The notes below the pieces were generated by a model. It was not told where the DNA came from. It made no database searches and worked only from the letters and a program-made list of their open reading frames with translations. The position numbers and the translations under genes were made by a program. Positions 44,628 through 54,339 of a stretch of 64,000 bases of DNA are shown piece after piece. Source of the DNA: Natronosalvus hydrolyticus (lineage in GTDB: Archaea > Halobacteriota > Halobacteria > Halobacteriales > Natrialbaceae); assembly GCA_025517525.1 (NCBI GenBank), contig JAOPJZ010000002.1, forward strand, positions 488,769 through 552,768, read 5' to 3'. Position 1 is the stretch's first letter. Every line of letters starts with the position of its first letter.

Positions 44628-45923
44628 ATGGAGTTTCCGGATACAACGTCAGTTACGGACGTACTCGATCCGATCGATCTCCCGGAGTTTGTCGATGTTC
44701 AATATCACCCACCATCGCCTGAAATCGACGATGTGGAAGCGGCGACCCGAACCGAGATCGAGACGTTACCGCTACAGGAGTTAAAAGAAGGATCGACGGT
44801 CGCCATCGGAATCGGAAGTCGCGGGATTCACGACATCGTTTCGATCGCCCGAGCCACGATCAACGAGATACGAGCACGTGGGTTCGAACCGGTCGTCGTC
44901 CCAGCCATGGGGAGCCACGGCGGAGCAACGGCCGACGGGCAGCGGCGAACGCTCGCCGCACTGGGTCTAACCGAAGAAGCACTCGGCTGCCCAATCGACG
45001 CCCGGATGGAGACGACCGTCGTTGGACATACGTCTGAAGGCGGCAACGTACACGTCGCTACGGCCGTGCGAGAAGCGGACGCAACGCTCGTGATCAATCG
45101 AGTTAAACCGCACACAAACTTCTACGGCCCAATCGAGAGCGGACTCTGTAAGATGCTGACGGTCGGTCTTGGAAAACAGGCTGGCGCACAGTCGGTTCAC
45201 CGACAGGCACTCGTACACGGCTACGTTCCGGTTATCGAGGAATCACTTGCCGCGATTAAAGAGGAACTCGAAATCGTCGGCGGGATCGCTATCGTCGAGA
45301 ACGCGTTCGACCGCACTGCGGAGGTGGTCGCAGTTCCAGGGGAACAATTACCTGAAAACGAGACCGACCTCCTCGAGCGAGCCCGTAAACTCATGCCAAC
45401 GCTACCGTTCGACGACCTTGACGTGTTAATCGTCGAACAAATCGGCAAGGATGTCTCCGGTTCGGGCATGGATACGAACGTCATCGGCCGGTATGGCGTT
45501 CTCAACACCGACGATCCGGAGCGTCCACAAATCAAACGCATCGCTGTGCTTGGATTGACAGAGGCGACCCACGGTAACGGGCAAGGAATCGGACTCGCGG
45601 ATGTCACGACTGTTCCGGTGATACGCGAACTCGACATTGAACAAATGTATCGCAACGCCGCAACGAGCAGTTCGCTCACGAAGGCAAACATCCCTATCGT
45701 CATGCCGGACGATGAGAGCGCCGTAACGCTCGCGGCATCGAGTATTGGGCCCTACGATCCCGAGAGTATCAAGATCGCCTGGATCGAAGACACCGCTCAT
45801 CTGTCGTCATTCAGGGTATCAACGGCCGTCCTCGACGGTGAGGATCAACCACATGTCGAAGTAAAGGGGAAACAGCGGCTCGAGTTCGTCGACGGCGACG
45901 CCTCCTTCGAACCAGTGCCGTGA
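44628..45923 (+). CDS. LarA-like (DUF2088) lactate-racemase-family protein
   Basis: The 431-residue protein carries the LarA N-domain features VPAMGSHGGATADGQRRTL and NRVKPHTNFYGPIESGL (His and Lys of the nickel-pincer site in LarA), and a C-terminal domain with MDTNVIGRYG. Known LarA needs a nickel cofactor made by LarB, LarC and LarE, none of which is in the window. It may racemise or epimerise another hydroxy acid. The ATG at 44628 is chosen over an earlier one at 44541, because the extra N-terminus is unlike the family. It lies in the hydroxy-acid gene set. Confidence 0.8.
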   Translation: MEFPDTTSVTDVLDPIDLPEFVDVQYHPPSPEIDDVEAATRTEIETLPLQELKEGSTVAIGIGSRGIHDIVSIARATINEIRARGFEPVVVPAMGSHGGATADGQRRTLAALGLTEEALGCPIDARMETTVVGHTSEGGNVHVATAVREADATLVINRVKPHTNFYGPIESGLCKMLTVGLGKQAGAQSVHRQALVHGYVPVIEESLAAIKEELEIVGGIAIVENAFDRTAEVVAVPGEQLPENETDLLERARKLMPTLPFDDLDVLIVEQIGKDVSGSGMDTNVIGRYGVLNTDDPERPQIKRIAVLGLTEATHGNGQGIGLADVTTVPVIRELDIEQMYRNAATSSSLTKANIPIVMPDDESAVTLAASSIGPYDPESIKIAWIEDTAHLSSFRVSTAVLDGEDQPHVEVKGKQRLEFVDGDASFEPVP

Positions 45924-45969
45924 TCGAAAGAGCGGTTCGGCTTCTGTTCCTCACCCCGTCAAGAGTGGT

Positions 45970-46830
45970 TCAGCGGGTGTATCGAGGCGGGACGATACCG
46001 TACTGATCTACATCGACCCGATCTCCGATCGAAATCATCTCGATCGCACGCGGATAGGGATACGAAGCGGCGTATTCGGGGAGTACCTTTGGATCTGCAT
46101 TCCATCCTTTCCAAAAGTCGTAGTGGGTGGGGAGTAACCGCTCGGTCTCGAGTGCGTTCGCGGATTCGATAATATCGTTTCCGTTCATGTAATTACACGA
46201 CGATCGCGGTTTCCCGGTAGAACCGTCGAAAAAACGACCACGGGTGCCGTATGCGAGCGCACCGACGTCAATGTCGAACTCCGAACCGACCTCCTCAAAT
46301 ACATCGGTGTATCGACTGTCTCCCCCGTGGTAGAATGTGCCGGATTCGTGTTCCACGACGTACGAGACGGGTTCCTTTGCATCGGGGTCGTTCGCTCCGC
46401 GTACGTGTACCGTCAGATCCCCGATATCGTAGACGTCACCGACGTTTACGACCGTCCGTTGTCCGTTCGGGATCTGGAGGTCGCCGTCATAGTCGGGATC
46501 TTCGAAACTCGTTTTTGGGGCGTAAATTCCCGTTTCTTCTCCCTGAAACAGTGGACCATAGGACGGCGGATGCATGTGATCTACGTGTTCGTGAGTGACG
46601 AGAATTCCGTCACATAGGGTCGCGTTCGCCGGATCCATCGGAACCGGAATCATCCTGATCGCGTACGGCCTGTGTTCTCCGGATCCGAAGTACGGATCGA
46701 TGTAGACGGTCGTCGTCGCCGATCGGAGGACGAAGCCATTACAGCCGAGGTACCAGATCGACAGTCCCTCCGGATCGGTTTCTTCGATCTCTTCGGTAAC
46801 AAACCAGTCGTTCCAAGTGGAACTAACCAT
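45970..46830 (-). CDS. UlaG-like metallo-beta-lactamase-fold hydrolase
   Basis: The 286-residue protein has the MBL-fold metal motif THEHVDHMHPPS (H-x-H-x-D-H), and downstream SGTFYHGGDSRYTD and RLLPTHYDFWKGW, each with a metal-binding His or Asp. The fold and YLGCNGFVLRSATTTVYIDPY resemble UlaG, the L-ascorbate-6-phosphate lactonase. A sugar-lactone hydrolase role would fit the oxidative sugar pathway proposed for the island. It is cytosolic and lies convergent with the LarA-like gene. Confidence 0.85.
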   Translation of the reverse strand: MVSSTWNDWFVTEEIEETDPEGLSIWYLGCNGFVLRSATTTVYIDPYFGSGEHRPYAIRMIPVPMDPANATLCDGILVTHEHVDHMHPPSYGPLFQGEETGIYAPKTSFEDPDYDGDLQIPNGQRTVVNVGDVYDIGDLTVHVRGANDPDAKEPVSYVVEHESGTFYHGGDSRYTDVFEEVGSEFDIDVGALAYGTRGRFFDGSTGKPRSSCNYMNGNDIIESANALETERLLPTHYDFWKGWNADPKVLPEYAASYPYPRAIEMISIGDRVDVDQYGIVPPRYTR

Positions 46831-47177
46831 ATTCCGTATGGGTGGCGTATACGCATAAAACTATAGCCGTTCCGGACAATCGGTGGATCGAATCTCGACC
46901 GACTATCACCGCCCGCCAGATTCCACCGTCACCGGTGCAGACCGGGTAGTGCTGGACGAACCGATTCCATGGGTAATGACAGGCGGATGGTTCCGGAGTA
47001 TCGACGGAAATGTCTCCGATTCTTCTCTCGAGCACTTTGTCCGCAGACTGATACCGAAGTTTCACCACCGAGTGTTGTTGACAATCGTCCCGCGCCAAAT
47101 TGAACTGCCAGTACTTTTAAGCGGCGCGTAGAGAATACATTCGATAGCAGTCCGCACATCAGCGGCCTTCTCTAATC
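46831..47177. other. Intergenic stretch without a gene
   Basis: This 347-base interval between the divergent UlaG-like and second hydroxyacid-dehydrogenase genes contains no supported gene; short frames there are basic and unlike any family. It should hold both promoters; a candidate box is the AT-rich tacttttaagcgg at about 47112-47124. Confidence 0.4.
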
Positions 47178-48149
47178 ATGGATACAGACACACCCGACAT
47201 CGTCGTCCTCGACCATCCCGCACACGGCATTCCGGCCACTGAATACGCAAGGGTGCTCCGTAATCGACTCCCGAACTACAACGTTTCCCTCGCAAAAACG
47301 AAGGCGAAGGAGCGGACGTTCGTAGCCGATGCACCCGTCGTAACCGGTCATCACCTCGAGGAAGAGACCCTTTCTCGAGCATCGGACTTGCACCTGTTCG
47401 CGTGCACCGCAGCCGGGGTTAACCACCTTCCGCTCGAGACGTTTGCTGATCGTGGAATCGCCGTGACGAATGCATCCGGAGTTCACGGGCCGAATATTGC
47501 CGAACACGTCCTCGGTTGGATACTCATGTTCACTCGTCGTCTAGACGAGGGATTGCGTCGGCAAAGGCGTCGCGAGTGGCGACGATTCCAGTCGTTTACC
47601 GAATTGGCCGGGAGTACCGTTACCATCGTCGGACTCGGTACAATCGGAGAGGCGATTGTTCGTCGACTTGATGGATTTGACGTCCACACCATCGGCGTTC
47701 GCCACACACCCTCGAAAGGTGGGCTGACGGACGAGGTGATCGGTTACGACCGAAACGCGATCCGAGCCGCGTTAACCCGTACGGACGTGCTCGTGCTGGC
47801 CTGCCCATTGACCGATACTACACGAGGATTAATCGGCCAAAACGAGTTACACGCGCTCCCAGTCGACGCCGTTATGATCAATATTTCCCGCGGAGCAGTC
47901 GTCGACACCGACGCGCTGGTAACGGCCCTTCAACAAAATCGAATACACGGTGCCGCACTCGACGTGACCGAACCCGAACCGCTACCGGAAGATCACCCAC
48001 TCTGGGGTTTCGAGAACGTCTTCCTGACCCCACACACGTCGGGGCACACCCCTGCGTACTGGAATCGAGTCGCTGACATTCTCGCCGAGAACATCGAACG
48101 GGCCGAAAATACGGGAGAATACCGCGAGTTGAAAAATCAGATCGTTTAA
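47178..48149 (+). CDS. D-2-hydroxyacid dehydrogenase 2
   Basis: The 323-residue protein is a second D-isomer 2-hydroxyacid dehydrogenase, with the Rossmann GLGTIGEAIVRRLDG, the catalytic Arg in NISRGAVVDTDAL, the acidic DVTEPEPLPEDHPL and the catalytic His in LTPHTSGHTPAYW. It is only distantly similar to the one at 43519, so probably has a different substrate. It ends convergent with the SDR gene, overlapping it by four bases (TTTAAA region). Confidence 0.9.
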   Translation: MDTDTPDIVVLDHPAHGIPATEYARVLRNRLPNYNVSLAKTKAKERTFVADAPVVTGHHLEEETLSRASDLHLFACTAAGVNHLPLETFADRGIAVTNASGVHGPNIAEHVLGWILMFTRRLDEGLRRQRRREWRRFQSFTELAGSTVTIVGLGTIGEAIVRRLDGFDVHTIGVRHTPSKGGLTDEVIGYDRNAIRAALTRTDVLVLACPLTDTTRGLIGQNELHALPVDAVMINISRGAVVDTDALVTALQQNRIHGAALDVTEPEPLPEDHPLWGFENVFLTPHTSGHTPAYWNRVADILAENIERAENTGEYRELKNQIV

Positions 48150-48919
48150 ATCGAAGCCGGTGAGTAGCCGCCGTCAACTGTAATGACCTCTCCGGTAGTG
48201 AACGAAGACGCATCGCTGGCCAGATAAACCGCTGTCCCAACGATTTCATCCGGCGTAGCGACGCGAGGCATCGGCGAACGTTGGTTTATGATCTCTCGTT
48301 TTTCTGTGCCTTCATCGTACGCCCCCTGGGTGATCGGTGTTTTGACGAATCCTGGCGCGATGGCGTTGACACGGATTTCGGGCGCAAGATCCGCAGCAGC
48401 TGCCCGCGTAAACCCGTTCACGCCTGCTTTACCCGAACAGTACGGCGTCCGTTTTGCACGGGCCTGATCGGCCGACATTGAGGAAATGTTGATGATCGAC
48501 CCAGATTCCATATCGCGAGCAAATATCTTGCTTGCGCGGTAGATTCCCGTTAAAAGGACGTCAATATCCCGTGCCCAGTCGTCTTCGGATAATTCGGTGA
48601 GCGCATCTCGTGCGACTGTTCCGGCCGAATTGACGAGGATATCCACGTGTCCAAACGTCTCCGTTGCAACTTCGTGGAGGTTACGTAACGATTCCGCGTC
48701 TTGTACATCGGCGGTCACCGCGGCGGTCGTCGCCCCGATTTCCTCGAGCTCTGCAGTCACCGCATCGACTTTCGATTTATCTCGGCTAGTCGCAATGACG
48801 TCTGCCCCTTCGGTTGCGAATCCGAGCGCGATTGCCCTGCCAATACCGCTCGTTCCACCAATTACGACGGCAGATTTACCATCAACTGTCACTGGGGTAT
48901 GTGTGTATTGCTCACCCAT
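48146..48919 (-). CDS. SDR-family oxidoreductase
   Basis: The 257-residue SDR has the cofactor loop IGGTSGIGRAIALG, NSAGTVARD and the catalytic YCSGKAGV tyrosine and lysine. The start at 48919 (MGEQYTHTPVTVDGK) gives the usual length. Its stop overlaps the converging hydroxyacid dehydrogenase gene. It is likely a sugar or sugar-acid dehydrogenase from its neighbourhood. Confidence 0.9.
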   Translation of the reverse strand: MGEQYTHTPVTVDGKSAVVIGGTSGIGRAIALGFATEGADVIATSRDKSKVDAVTAELEEIGATTAAVTADVQDAESLRNLHEVATETFGHVDILVNSAGTVARDALTELSEDDWARDIDVLLTGIYRASKIFARDMESGSIINISSMSADQARAKRTPYCSGKAGVNGFTRAAAADLAPEIRVNAIAPGFVKTPITQGAYDEGTEKREIINQRSPMPRVATPDEIVGTAVYLASDASSFTTGEVITVDGGYSPASI

Positions 48920-49007
48920 GGTATAACGCATCCATGCGATGATGATAATAGTATCGATAGAATAGGGGCGTCAACGTCCGATTCTAACCTCTCGAGAAGG
49001 ATCGTCG

Positions 49008-50024
49008 CTAGAGTTGCTGCGGAGTCTCTATCTCCTCATCATAGAGGATACACCTCGTCTCGCGACCCTCACCAGTGTCGTACATCGGGGGTTCGTCCTG
49101 TGTACACTCGTCCATTACTTCGGGACAACGGGGAGCGAACCGACACCCTGGCGGGAGGTTAATCGGGTCGGGCACTTCTCCGGTCAACTCGACCGGATCC
49201 CGTTCCGTATCTGGATCGATGATAGGCGTCGAGGAGACGAGCGCCTTCGTATACGGATGTTTCGGGTCGTTAATAATCTGGTTTGCCGGGCCGACTTCCA
49301 CCAGTTTCCCCAGATACATGATCCCGATGCGATCGCAGATATGCTTGAGGAGGGAGAGGTCGTGACTGATGTACAGCGCCGAAAGACCGATATCCTCCTT
49401 GAGATCTTGGAGCAGTTCGATAATTCCCGCACGGATGCTAACGTCGAGCATACTGACGGGTTCGTCCGAAACGATGAATGACGGGTCGAGCACGATCGCT
49501 CGAGCGATCCCGACTCGTTGGCGTTCGCCACCGCTCAGTTCGGACGGATATTCGTTCATGTACGCCCCTGCTGGCCGAAGCCCGACCTGCTCAAGTGTCT
49601 TACGAACTTTGTCCAGTTGCTCAGGTTTTGATCCGACGTTGTGAACTTTGAGTGGTTCTTGAACCCACTCTTTCACTTTGAACTGTGGGTTGAGTGAGGT
49701 GTACGGATCTTGGTGGATGATTTGAGCGTTCTGTCGGAACGAGTAGAGTTCGTTGTTTGACTTTTCGGTGATGTCCTCCCCGTCGAAGTAAATTTTTCCA
49801 GCGGCCGGTTCTTGCAATCGGAGGAGCGTCTTGCCAAGCGTCGTCTTTCCACATCCACTCTCACCGGCAAGACCGAACGATTCACCCTCGTGGATTTGCA
49901 GCGACACGCCGTCTACCGCTTTAACTTTCTTTCCTTCTCCCCGCGAAAGCAGCCGAGATAACAGGTCGTCATCGACTGCGAAGTGTGTTTTGAGGTTCTC
50001 TGCCTCGATCTTGACGTCAGTCAT
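49008..50024 (-). CDS. ABC ATPase, DppF type (system 2)
   Basis: The 338-residue ATPase has Walker A GESGCGKTTLGK, signature LSGGERQRVGIA, Walker B FIVSDEPVSMLD and the switch His in YISHDLS. The cysteine-rich C-terminal tail (GCRFAPRCPEVMDECTQD) matches the oligopeptide group. Its start overlaps the DppD stop by eight bases. It is the last gene of the second ABC operon. Confidence 0.95.
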   Translation of the reverse strand: MTDVKIEAENLKTHFAVDDDLLSRLLSRGEGKKVKAVDGVSLQIHEGESFGLAGESGCGKTTLGKTLLRLQEPAAGKIYFDGEDITEKSNNELYSFRQNAQIIHQDPYTSLNPQFKVKEWVQEPLKVHNVGSKPEQLDKVRKTLEQVGLRPAGAYMNEYPSELSGGERQRVGIARAIVLDPSFIVSDEPVSMLDVSIRAGIIELLQDLKEDIGLSALYISHDLSLLKHICDRIGIMYLGKLVEVGPANQIINDPKHPYTKALVSSTPIIDPDTERDPVELTGEVPDPINLPPGCRFAPRCPEVMDECTQDEPPMYDTGEGRETRCILYDEEIETPQQL

Positions 50025-51120
50025 CGTGTGATCCCTCCTGAAGTGTATCGGCCGGTTGATTCACGTCTTTCACGTCTTTCACGTCTTTGGTTGGTGCGGC
50101 GTTAGGATCGTCTTTCATCGCCATCCACGTCTCGCGTTTCTTTGCTTCTTCCTGAAGGTGTTCGACTTCGTCAGCACGGTGGCACTCGACGATGTGGTTT
50201 TCACCGTACTCTTCAGGTTGGGGCGTCTCTTCCCAGCACTGATCCTCAGCGAACGGACACCGGGGTGCGAACTTACATCCCTCGTCTGGATCCACGAGGT
50301 CGGGCGGGACGCCGGGGATCGAAATGAGTTCTTGTGAGTCCTGAGTGATATCTGGGAACGAGTTCCGGAGTCCCAGCGTATATGGGTGACGCGGTTCCTT
50401 GATCACCGTCTCGGCATCCGCGTATTCCACGATTCGTCCCCCGTACATGACTGCGATATCGTCGCACGTCTCGCTCACGACGGACATGTCGTGGGTGATC
50501 AGGATCATCGAACTGTTGAGTTCGTCCTGGAGGTCCTTGATGACGCGCAGGATCCTATCCTGAATGACGACATCAAGTGCGGTCGTCGGTTCATCCGCGA
50601 GGACGATAGATGGGCTGAGCGCCAGAGCAAGCGCCACCATCGCCCGTTGAGCCATACCGCCGGAGAACTGGTGGGGGTAGTCGGTGACTCGGTCAGACTC
50701 AATGCCGAGTCGATCGAAGAGATCTCGAGCGCGCTCCCAGGCTTCGTTCTTCGACGTCTTCGATTCGTGTGCACGGATGACCTCGACGATTTGCTCGCCA
50801 ACGGTGTACACAGGATCGAATCCGTTCATCGCGTTTTGCGGAATCATCGATACTTCGTTCCAGCGGATCTGCTTTCTGAGTTGTCTGTCGCTAAGTTCAG
50901 TAATATCGGTTCCCTCGAACTCGATTGTTCCGTCGGCGATCCGGCCATTCGTCGCGAGCAACCGGATAATGGACTTTGCGGTTGTCGTCTTTCCGCAACC
51001 GCTTTCGCCGACTAGCCCGATGGTTTCGTTGCGTTCCAGTTCTAGATTGACGCCGTCAACCGCGTGGACGTCTCCTTCTTCGGTTTCGTAGTACACGTTG
51101 AGGTTTTCGATTGAAAGCAT
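50017..51120 (-). CDS. ABC ATPase, DppD type (system 2)
   Basis: The 367-residue ATPase has Walker A GESGCGKTTTAKS, signature SGGMAQRAMVA, Walker B IVLADEPTTALD and switch His in LITHDMS. The C-terminal tail contains CKFAPRCPFAEDQCW, then a lysine/aspartate-rich extension with three exact copies of Lys-Asp-Val from a 9-base tandem repeat (50062-50088). It begins four bases after the DppC stop. Confidence 0.95.
   Translation of the reverse strand: MLSIENLNVYYETEEGDVHAVDGVNLELERNETIGLVGESGCGKTTTAKSIIRLLATNGRIADGTIEFEGTDITELSDRQLRKQIRWNEVSMIPQNAMNGFDPVYTVGEQIVEVIRAHESKTSKNEAWERARDLFDRLGIESDRVTDYPHQFSGGMAQRAMVALALALSPSIVLADEPTTALDVVIQDRILRVIKDLQDELNSSMILITHDMSVVSETCDDIAVMYGGRIVEYADAETVIKEPRHPYTLGLRNSFPDITQDSQELISIPGVPPDLVDPDEGCKFAPRCPFAEDQCWEETPQPEEYGENHIVECHRADEVEHLQEEAKKRETWMAMKDDPNAAPTKDVKDVKDVNQPADTLQEGSHDD
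50062..50088 (-). repeat. 9-bp tandem repeat inside the DppD-like gene
   Basis: Three exact head-to-tail copies of cacgtcttt (plus strand). On the minus strand they encode Lys-Asp-Val three times in the C-terminal extension. Such a run can gain or lose copies by slippage without breaking the frame. Confidence 0.8.
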
Positions 51121-51124
51121 TGTA

Positions 51125-52066
51125 TCAGTGTCTAAGGTCGGGATTCGTTATCTTTTCGAGGCTCCGTCCGATGAAGAAGACGGACATGACGAACAGCATA
51201 ATACAGACGCCCGGCGGGATAACCCACCAGTATGCGAATCGAATCGCGCCCGTGGAGTAGGCTTCGAACATGATCGTTCCCCACGAGTACATGCTCGGAT
51301 CACCGAACCCGAGGAACGCGATACTGGCTTCGTAGATGACGGCCCACGCGACACCGAACGCCATATACAACACCATGAGGGGGAGCACATTCGGTAAGAT
51401 ATGAATGTACATCTTTCGAAGATTACTGGCACCGATGGCATCGGCGGATTCGATATATGGCCGTCCCTTTTGTGACAGGACTTCCGATCGTATCACCCTG
51501 GCACTCGATCGCCACATGAGGAGCGAAATGACGAATATGATATTCCATAAACTCGATCCGAAGATGAATACGAGGGCGATCACGAATGGGAGGAACGGGA
51601 GTCCGTAAGCGATGTCGACGAGTCGCATCAGAATGTTATCGACCGTTCCGCCGTAATATCCGGCTATCAAAGCCACATTTGTTCCGATCACTGTTGAAAC
51701 AAACGCTGCTGCGAGCCCAACGATGAGTGAAACCCGGGCACCGTACATCACCTGTGAGAGGATGTCACGACCCAGATTTGTGGTACCGAATGGGTGATCT
51801 TGCGATGGCGCATCCAGGCGAAGGAGTTCGCCATCCTCGCCGCGATTCATCTCTCCGGGATCGTATGGGGCAAGCATCGGAGCAAACAGTCCGACCAGGA
51901 TGAACGACAAGAGGATCACCCCTCCTATCTGTGCCATTCGTTCCCCGCGGAACACCCGGATTATAGCGTCAATCGTTTCTCGAATACGGGACCCTTCCGT
52001 GCTGCTCTCCGAGTCGCCGATCGCCATCGTTTCTCCGATAGCGGATAGTTTATCTCTTACACTCAT
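51125..52066 (-). CDS. ABC permease, DppC type (system 2)
   Basis: The 313-residue membrane protein has the DppC N-terminal region (APMLAPYDPGEMNRGEDGEL, HPFGTTNLGRDILSQVMYGA), about six helices, and the coupling loop SADAIGASNLRKMYIHILPN. The hydrophilic first 40 residues are longer than usual for this family. Only one base separates it from the preceding permease stop, so both are in one operon. Confidence 0.93.
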   Translation of the reverse strand: MSVRDKLSAIGETMAIGDSESSTEGSRIRETIDAIIRVFRGERMAQIGGVILLSFILVGLFAPMLAPYDPGEMNRGEDGELLRLDAPSQDHPFGTTNLGRDILSQVMYGARVSLIVGLAAAFVSTVIGTNVALIAGYYGGTVDNILMRLVDIAYGLPFLPFVIALVFIFGSSLWNIIFVISLLMWRSSARVIRSEVLSQKGRPYIESADAIGASNLRKMYIHILPNVLPLMVLYMAFGVAWAVIYEASIAFLGFGDPSMYSWGTIMFEAYSTGAIRFAYWWVIPPGVCIMLFVMSVFFIGRSLEKITNPDLRH

Positions 52067-52067
52067 A

Positions 52068-53042
52068 TTAGTCGTACCTCACTCGTGGATCAAGGTATAC
52101 GTACGCGATGTCTGCCAAGAAGTTCATGAAGATCACGACAGTGCCCATCAAGAAGAAAGCACCCATCGCCATCGGATAGTCGTTGTGGTGAACGGATTCG
52201 ACCATTTCTCGCCCCATTCCCGGCCAACTGAACACAGTCTCAATGACCAGCGACCCACCGATGGACATGCCTGCGACCAGGGCGATTACGGTCGCCATTG
52301 GGAGCATCGAGTTTCGAGCAGCGTGTTTGTAGACAATTCGTGTGGGTGAAAGTCCTTCAGCCTTTTTTATTTCGATGAAATCAGAGTTGAGAACGCTAAT
52401 CATACTGCTACGCATGAGCAGGATCGGTTGTGCCATGTAATAAATCGCCCCGGTCAGTGCAGGCAAGAACAGATGGTAGGCAAACTCCCTGTTGAAGTAA
52501 CGGCTAGTGAAGCCTACAGGAGCTTCTGCACCGATTGCGCGTATCCCGCCCCAGGGGAACCAACCGAGGCGGAAAACGAATACCGAGAGCAAGACGATAC
52601 CGATCCAGAACTCGGGCGACGAACGGAAGATCAGTGCGAGCAACAATCCACCCTTCTCTTTCGCGGTTCCACGTACCCACCCAAGATACGCACCAAACAG
52701 GATGCCTATCGAGTACGCGATCAATAGCGATGTCGCCATCAGGAAAATCGTGTTCCAGAATTTTATTATGAGTATTGATGCTACCGAAGTGTTGTATCGA
52801 TACGAAAAGCCCAGATCGCCACGAAGGAGATCACCCACGTAATTTAAATACTGTATGTGTAAGGGATCAGTAAGTCCGTATCGTTCGAGGGTTGCCTGTC
52901 TTTCTGCCTCCGTCATCCCTTCAACGACGTACATCGTCGTTGGATCACCGGGTGTCATACGGAATATCACAAAGAGAACTGTGATGAAGGCCCAGTATGT
53001 TAATAGCAGATAGGCGATTCTGCGTATGATAAACTTTCGCAT
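52068..53042 (-). CDS. ABC permease, DppB type (system 2)
   Basis: The 324-residue membrane protein has an N-terminal helix (LTYWAFITVLFVIFRMTPGD), the external loop GDLGFSYRYNTSV, and the coupling region IEIKKAEGLSPTRIVYKHAARN. It is the first gene of the second ABC operon; the substrate-binding protein lies separately at 57811. The promoter region 53043-53478 is shared with the divergent uronate-dehydrogenase-like gene. Confidence 0.93.
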   Translation of the reverse strand: MRKFIIRRIAYLLLTYWAFITVLFVIFRMTPGDPTTMYVVEGMTEAERQATLERYGLTDPLHIQYLNYVGDLLRGDLGFSYRYNTSVASILIIKFWNTIFLMATSLLIAYSIGILFGAYLGWVRGTAKEKGGLLLALIFRSSPEFWIGIVLLSVFVFRLGWFPWGGIRAIGAEAPVGFTSRYFNREFAYHLFLPALTGAIYYMAQPILLMRSSMISVLNSDFIEIKKAEGLSPTRIVYKHAARNSMLPMATVIALVAGMSIGGSLVIETVFSWPGMGREMVESVHHNDYPMAMGAFFLMGTVVIFMNFLADIAYVYLDPRVRYD

Positions 53043-53448
53043 GTGGTGTAATGACTAATGCGTAGATGATAAATATTTCCCTTCTTTGATCGATATATCA
53101 CTGATAGAATAATATTGGGCGTGTCGTGTCCGCCACCACTATCAAATGTGATTAAGATTCTTCGACGGGTTTTCCTTTGACACAGGAACCAAATCATTTG
53201 GCCTCCGGAATCAACGACCGACGGCCACGTACGAAGTACGAAGGGTTACCAAGCACACGGTTACTCGATATTTTCGCGAAAAATGATCCGCTTCCGTATC
53301 GACTACGCCCCAGGGACGTTCGATTGAAAACCGATCTCGATTCCCCTAGGCCGATGGGAACCTCGAGTTCTCTCGATCGATTCGAAGGCTGTTTGTCGAC
53401 CAGGTTTCATAGAGCGCAATGAAGACGATGTCTGCGGCGACCTGCATA
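53043..53448. other. Divergent intergenic region
   Basis: About 430 bases between the ABC operon and the Udh-like gene, with no supported gene. AT-rich DNA at 53055-53115 (gataaatatttccc and gatcgatatatcactgatag) probably contains the ABC promoter and an operator. Confidence 0.4.
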
Positions 53449-53458
53449 TTTATATATC
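53449..53458 (+). promoter_or_regulatory. TATA box for the Udh-like gene
   Basis: tttatatatc, centred about 26 bases before the ATG at 53479, is a strong archaeal TATA box at leaderless spacing. Confidence 0.7.
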
Positions 53459-53478
53459 GGTGACGAAATAAGGTAAAT

Positions 53479-54306
53479 ATGGCCCAGAATGTATTACTAA
53501 CCGGTGCGTTCGGTCGCGTCGGTACGGCGATTATCGATCATTTGGCAGACAAACCCGACTACAACTTCACGTATCTGAACCGTTCGGATAGAGATCAATA
53601 CGAGACCTTCGTCGCCGACGTATCCGACCGGGAGGCGATTCAACCTGCGTTCGAGGATCAAGACGCCGTAATTCACCTCGCGGGTTACCCAGAAACCGAC
53701 GGTACGTGGGAAGAGATCCTGAAAAACAATATTATCGGGATGTATAACACCCTCGAAGCCGCTAAAGAGGCCGAAGTCGAGAAGTTCATTTTCGGTTCGA
53801 CGAATCACGTTGTTGGAATGTACGAAGTCGAGAACGCACCGGACATTTACTACCCTGACTTCGATCTCATGATCGATCACACCGTTCCAAACCGGCCGGA
53901 TACGTACTACGGTACGTCGAAAGCGTTCGGGGAGGATCTCGGCCGATACTATCTCGAGAACTACGAGTTCCCGACTCAATTCTACGCTCTTCGAATTGCT
54001 AGCGTCCGTCACGAAGAATACGACCACCCGTACGGTGACGCAGAACATGGTGTCGATCGAGGTGACTGGGAGCGAGGAAGCGACGAGTACGAAACGATGG
54101 TTGCCCGTATGAAGTCGATGTGGCAGTCTCGTCGGGATCTCACTCATCAAATGGAGTGCTGTCTCACCGATGACGAGGTCGATTTCGATGTCTTTTACGG
54201 CGTTAGCGACAACGATCGTCGCTGGTTCGATATAGAACATGCTCGAGAAGTGATCGGGTACGAACCACAGGACAATGGCGAGGAGTGGGACGCACCGCCA
54301 GAGTAG
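53479..54306 (+). CDS. NAD-dependent sugar/uronate dehydrogenase (Udh/Azf-like extended SDR)
   Basis: The 275-residue protein is an extended SDR with the Rossmann LLTGAFGRVGTAIIDHL, the substrate loop FIFGSTNHVVGMYE, the catalytic YYGTSKAFGEDLGRYY tyrosine and lysine, and VFYGVSDNDRRWFDIEHARE. These match bacterial uronate dehydrogenase and its haloarchaeal relative Azf (NAD-dependent glucose-6-phosphate dehydrogenase). It would oxidise an aldose or uronate at C1 to a lactone. Neighbouring dehydratase and transporter genes favour a role in sugar-acid catabolism. Substrate not certain. Confidence 0.85.
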   Translation: MAQNVLLTGAFGRVGTAIIDHLADKPDYNFTYLNRSDRDQYETFVADVSDREAIQPAFEDQDAVIHLAGYPETDGTWEEILKNNIIGMYNTLEAAKEAEVEKFIFGSTNHVVGMYEVENAPDIYYPDFDLMIDHTVPNRPDTYYGTSKAFGEDLGRYYLENYEFPTQFYALRIASVRHEEYDHPYGDAEHGVDRGDWERGSDEYETMVARMKSMWQSRRDLTHQMECCLTDDEVDFDVFYGVSDNDRRWFDIEHAREVIGYEPQDNGEEWDAPPE

Positions 54307-54339
54307 CTAACGCTACAGATCGTCTCATAGAACATTTTT

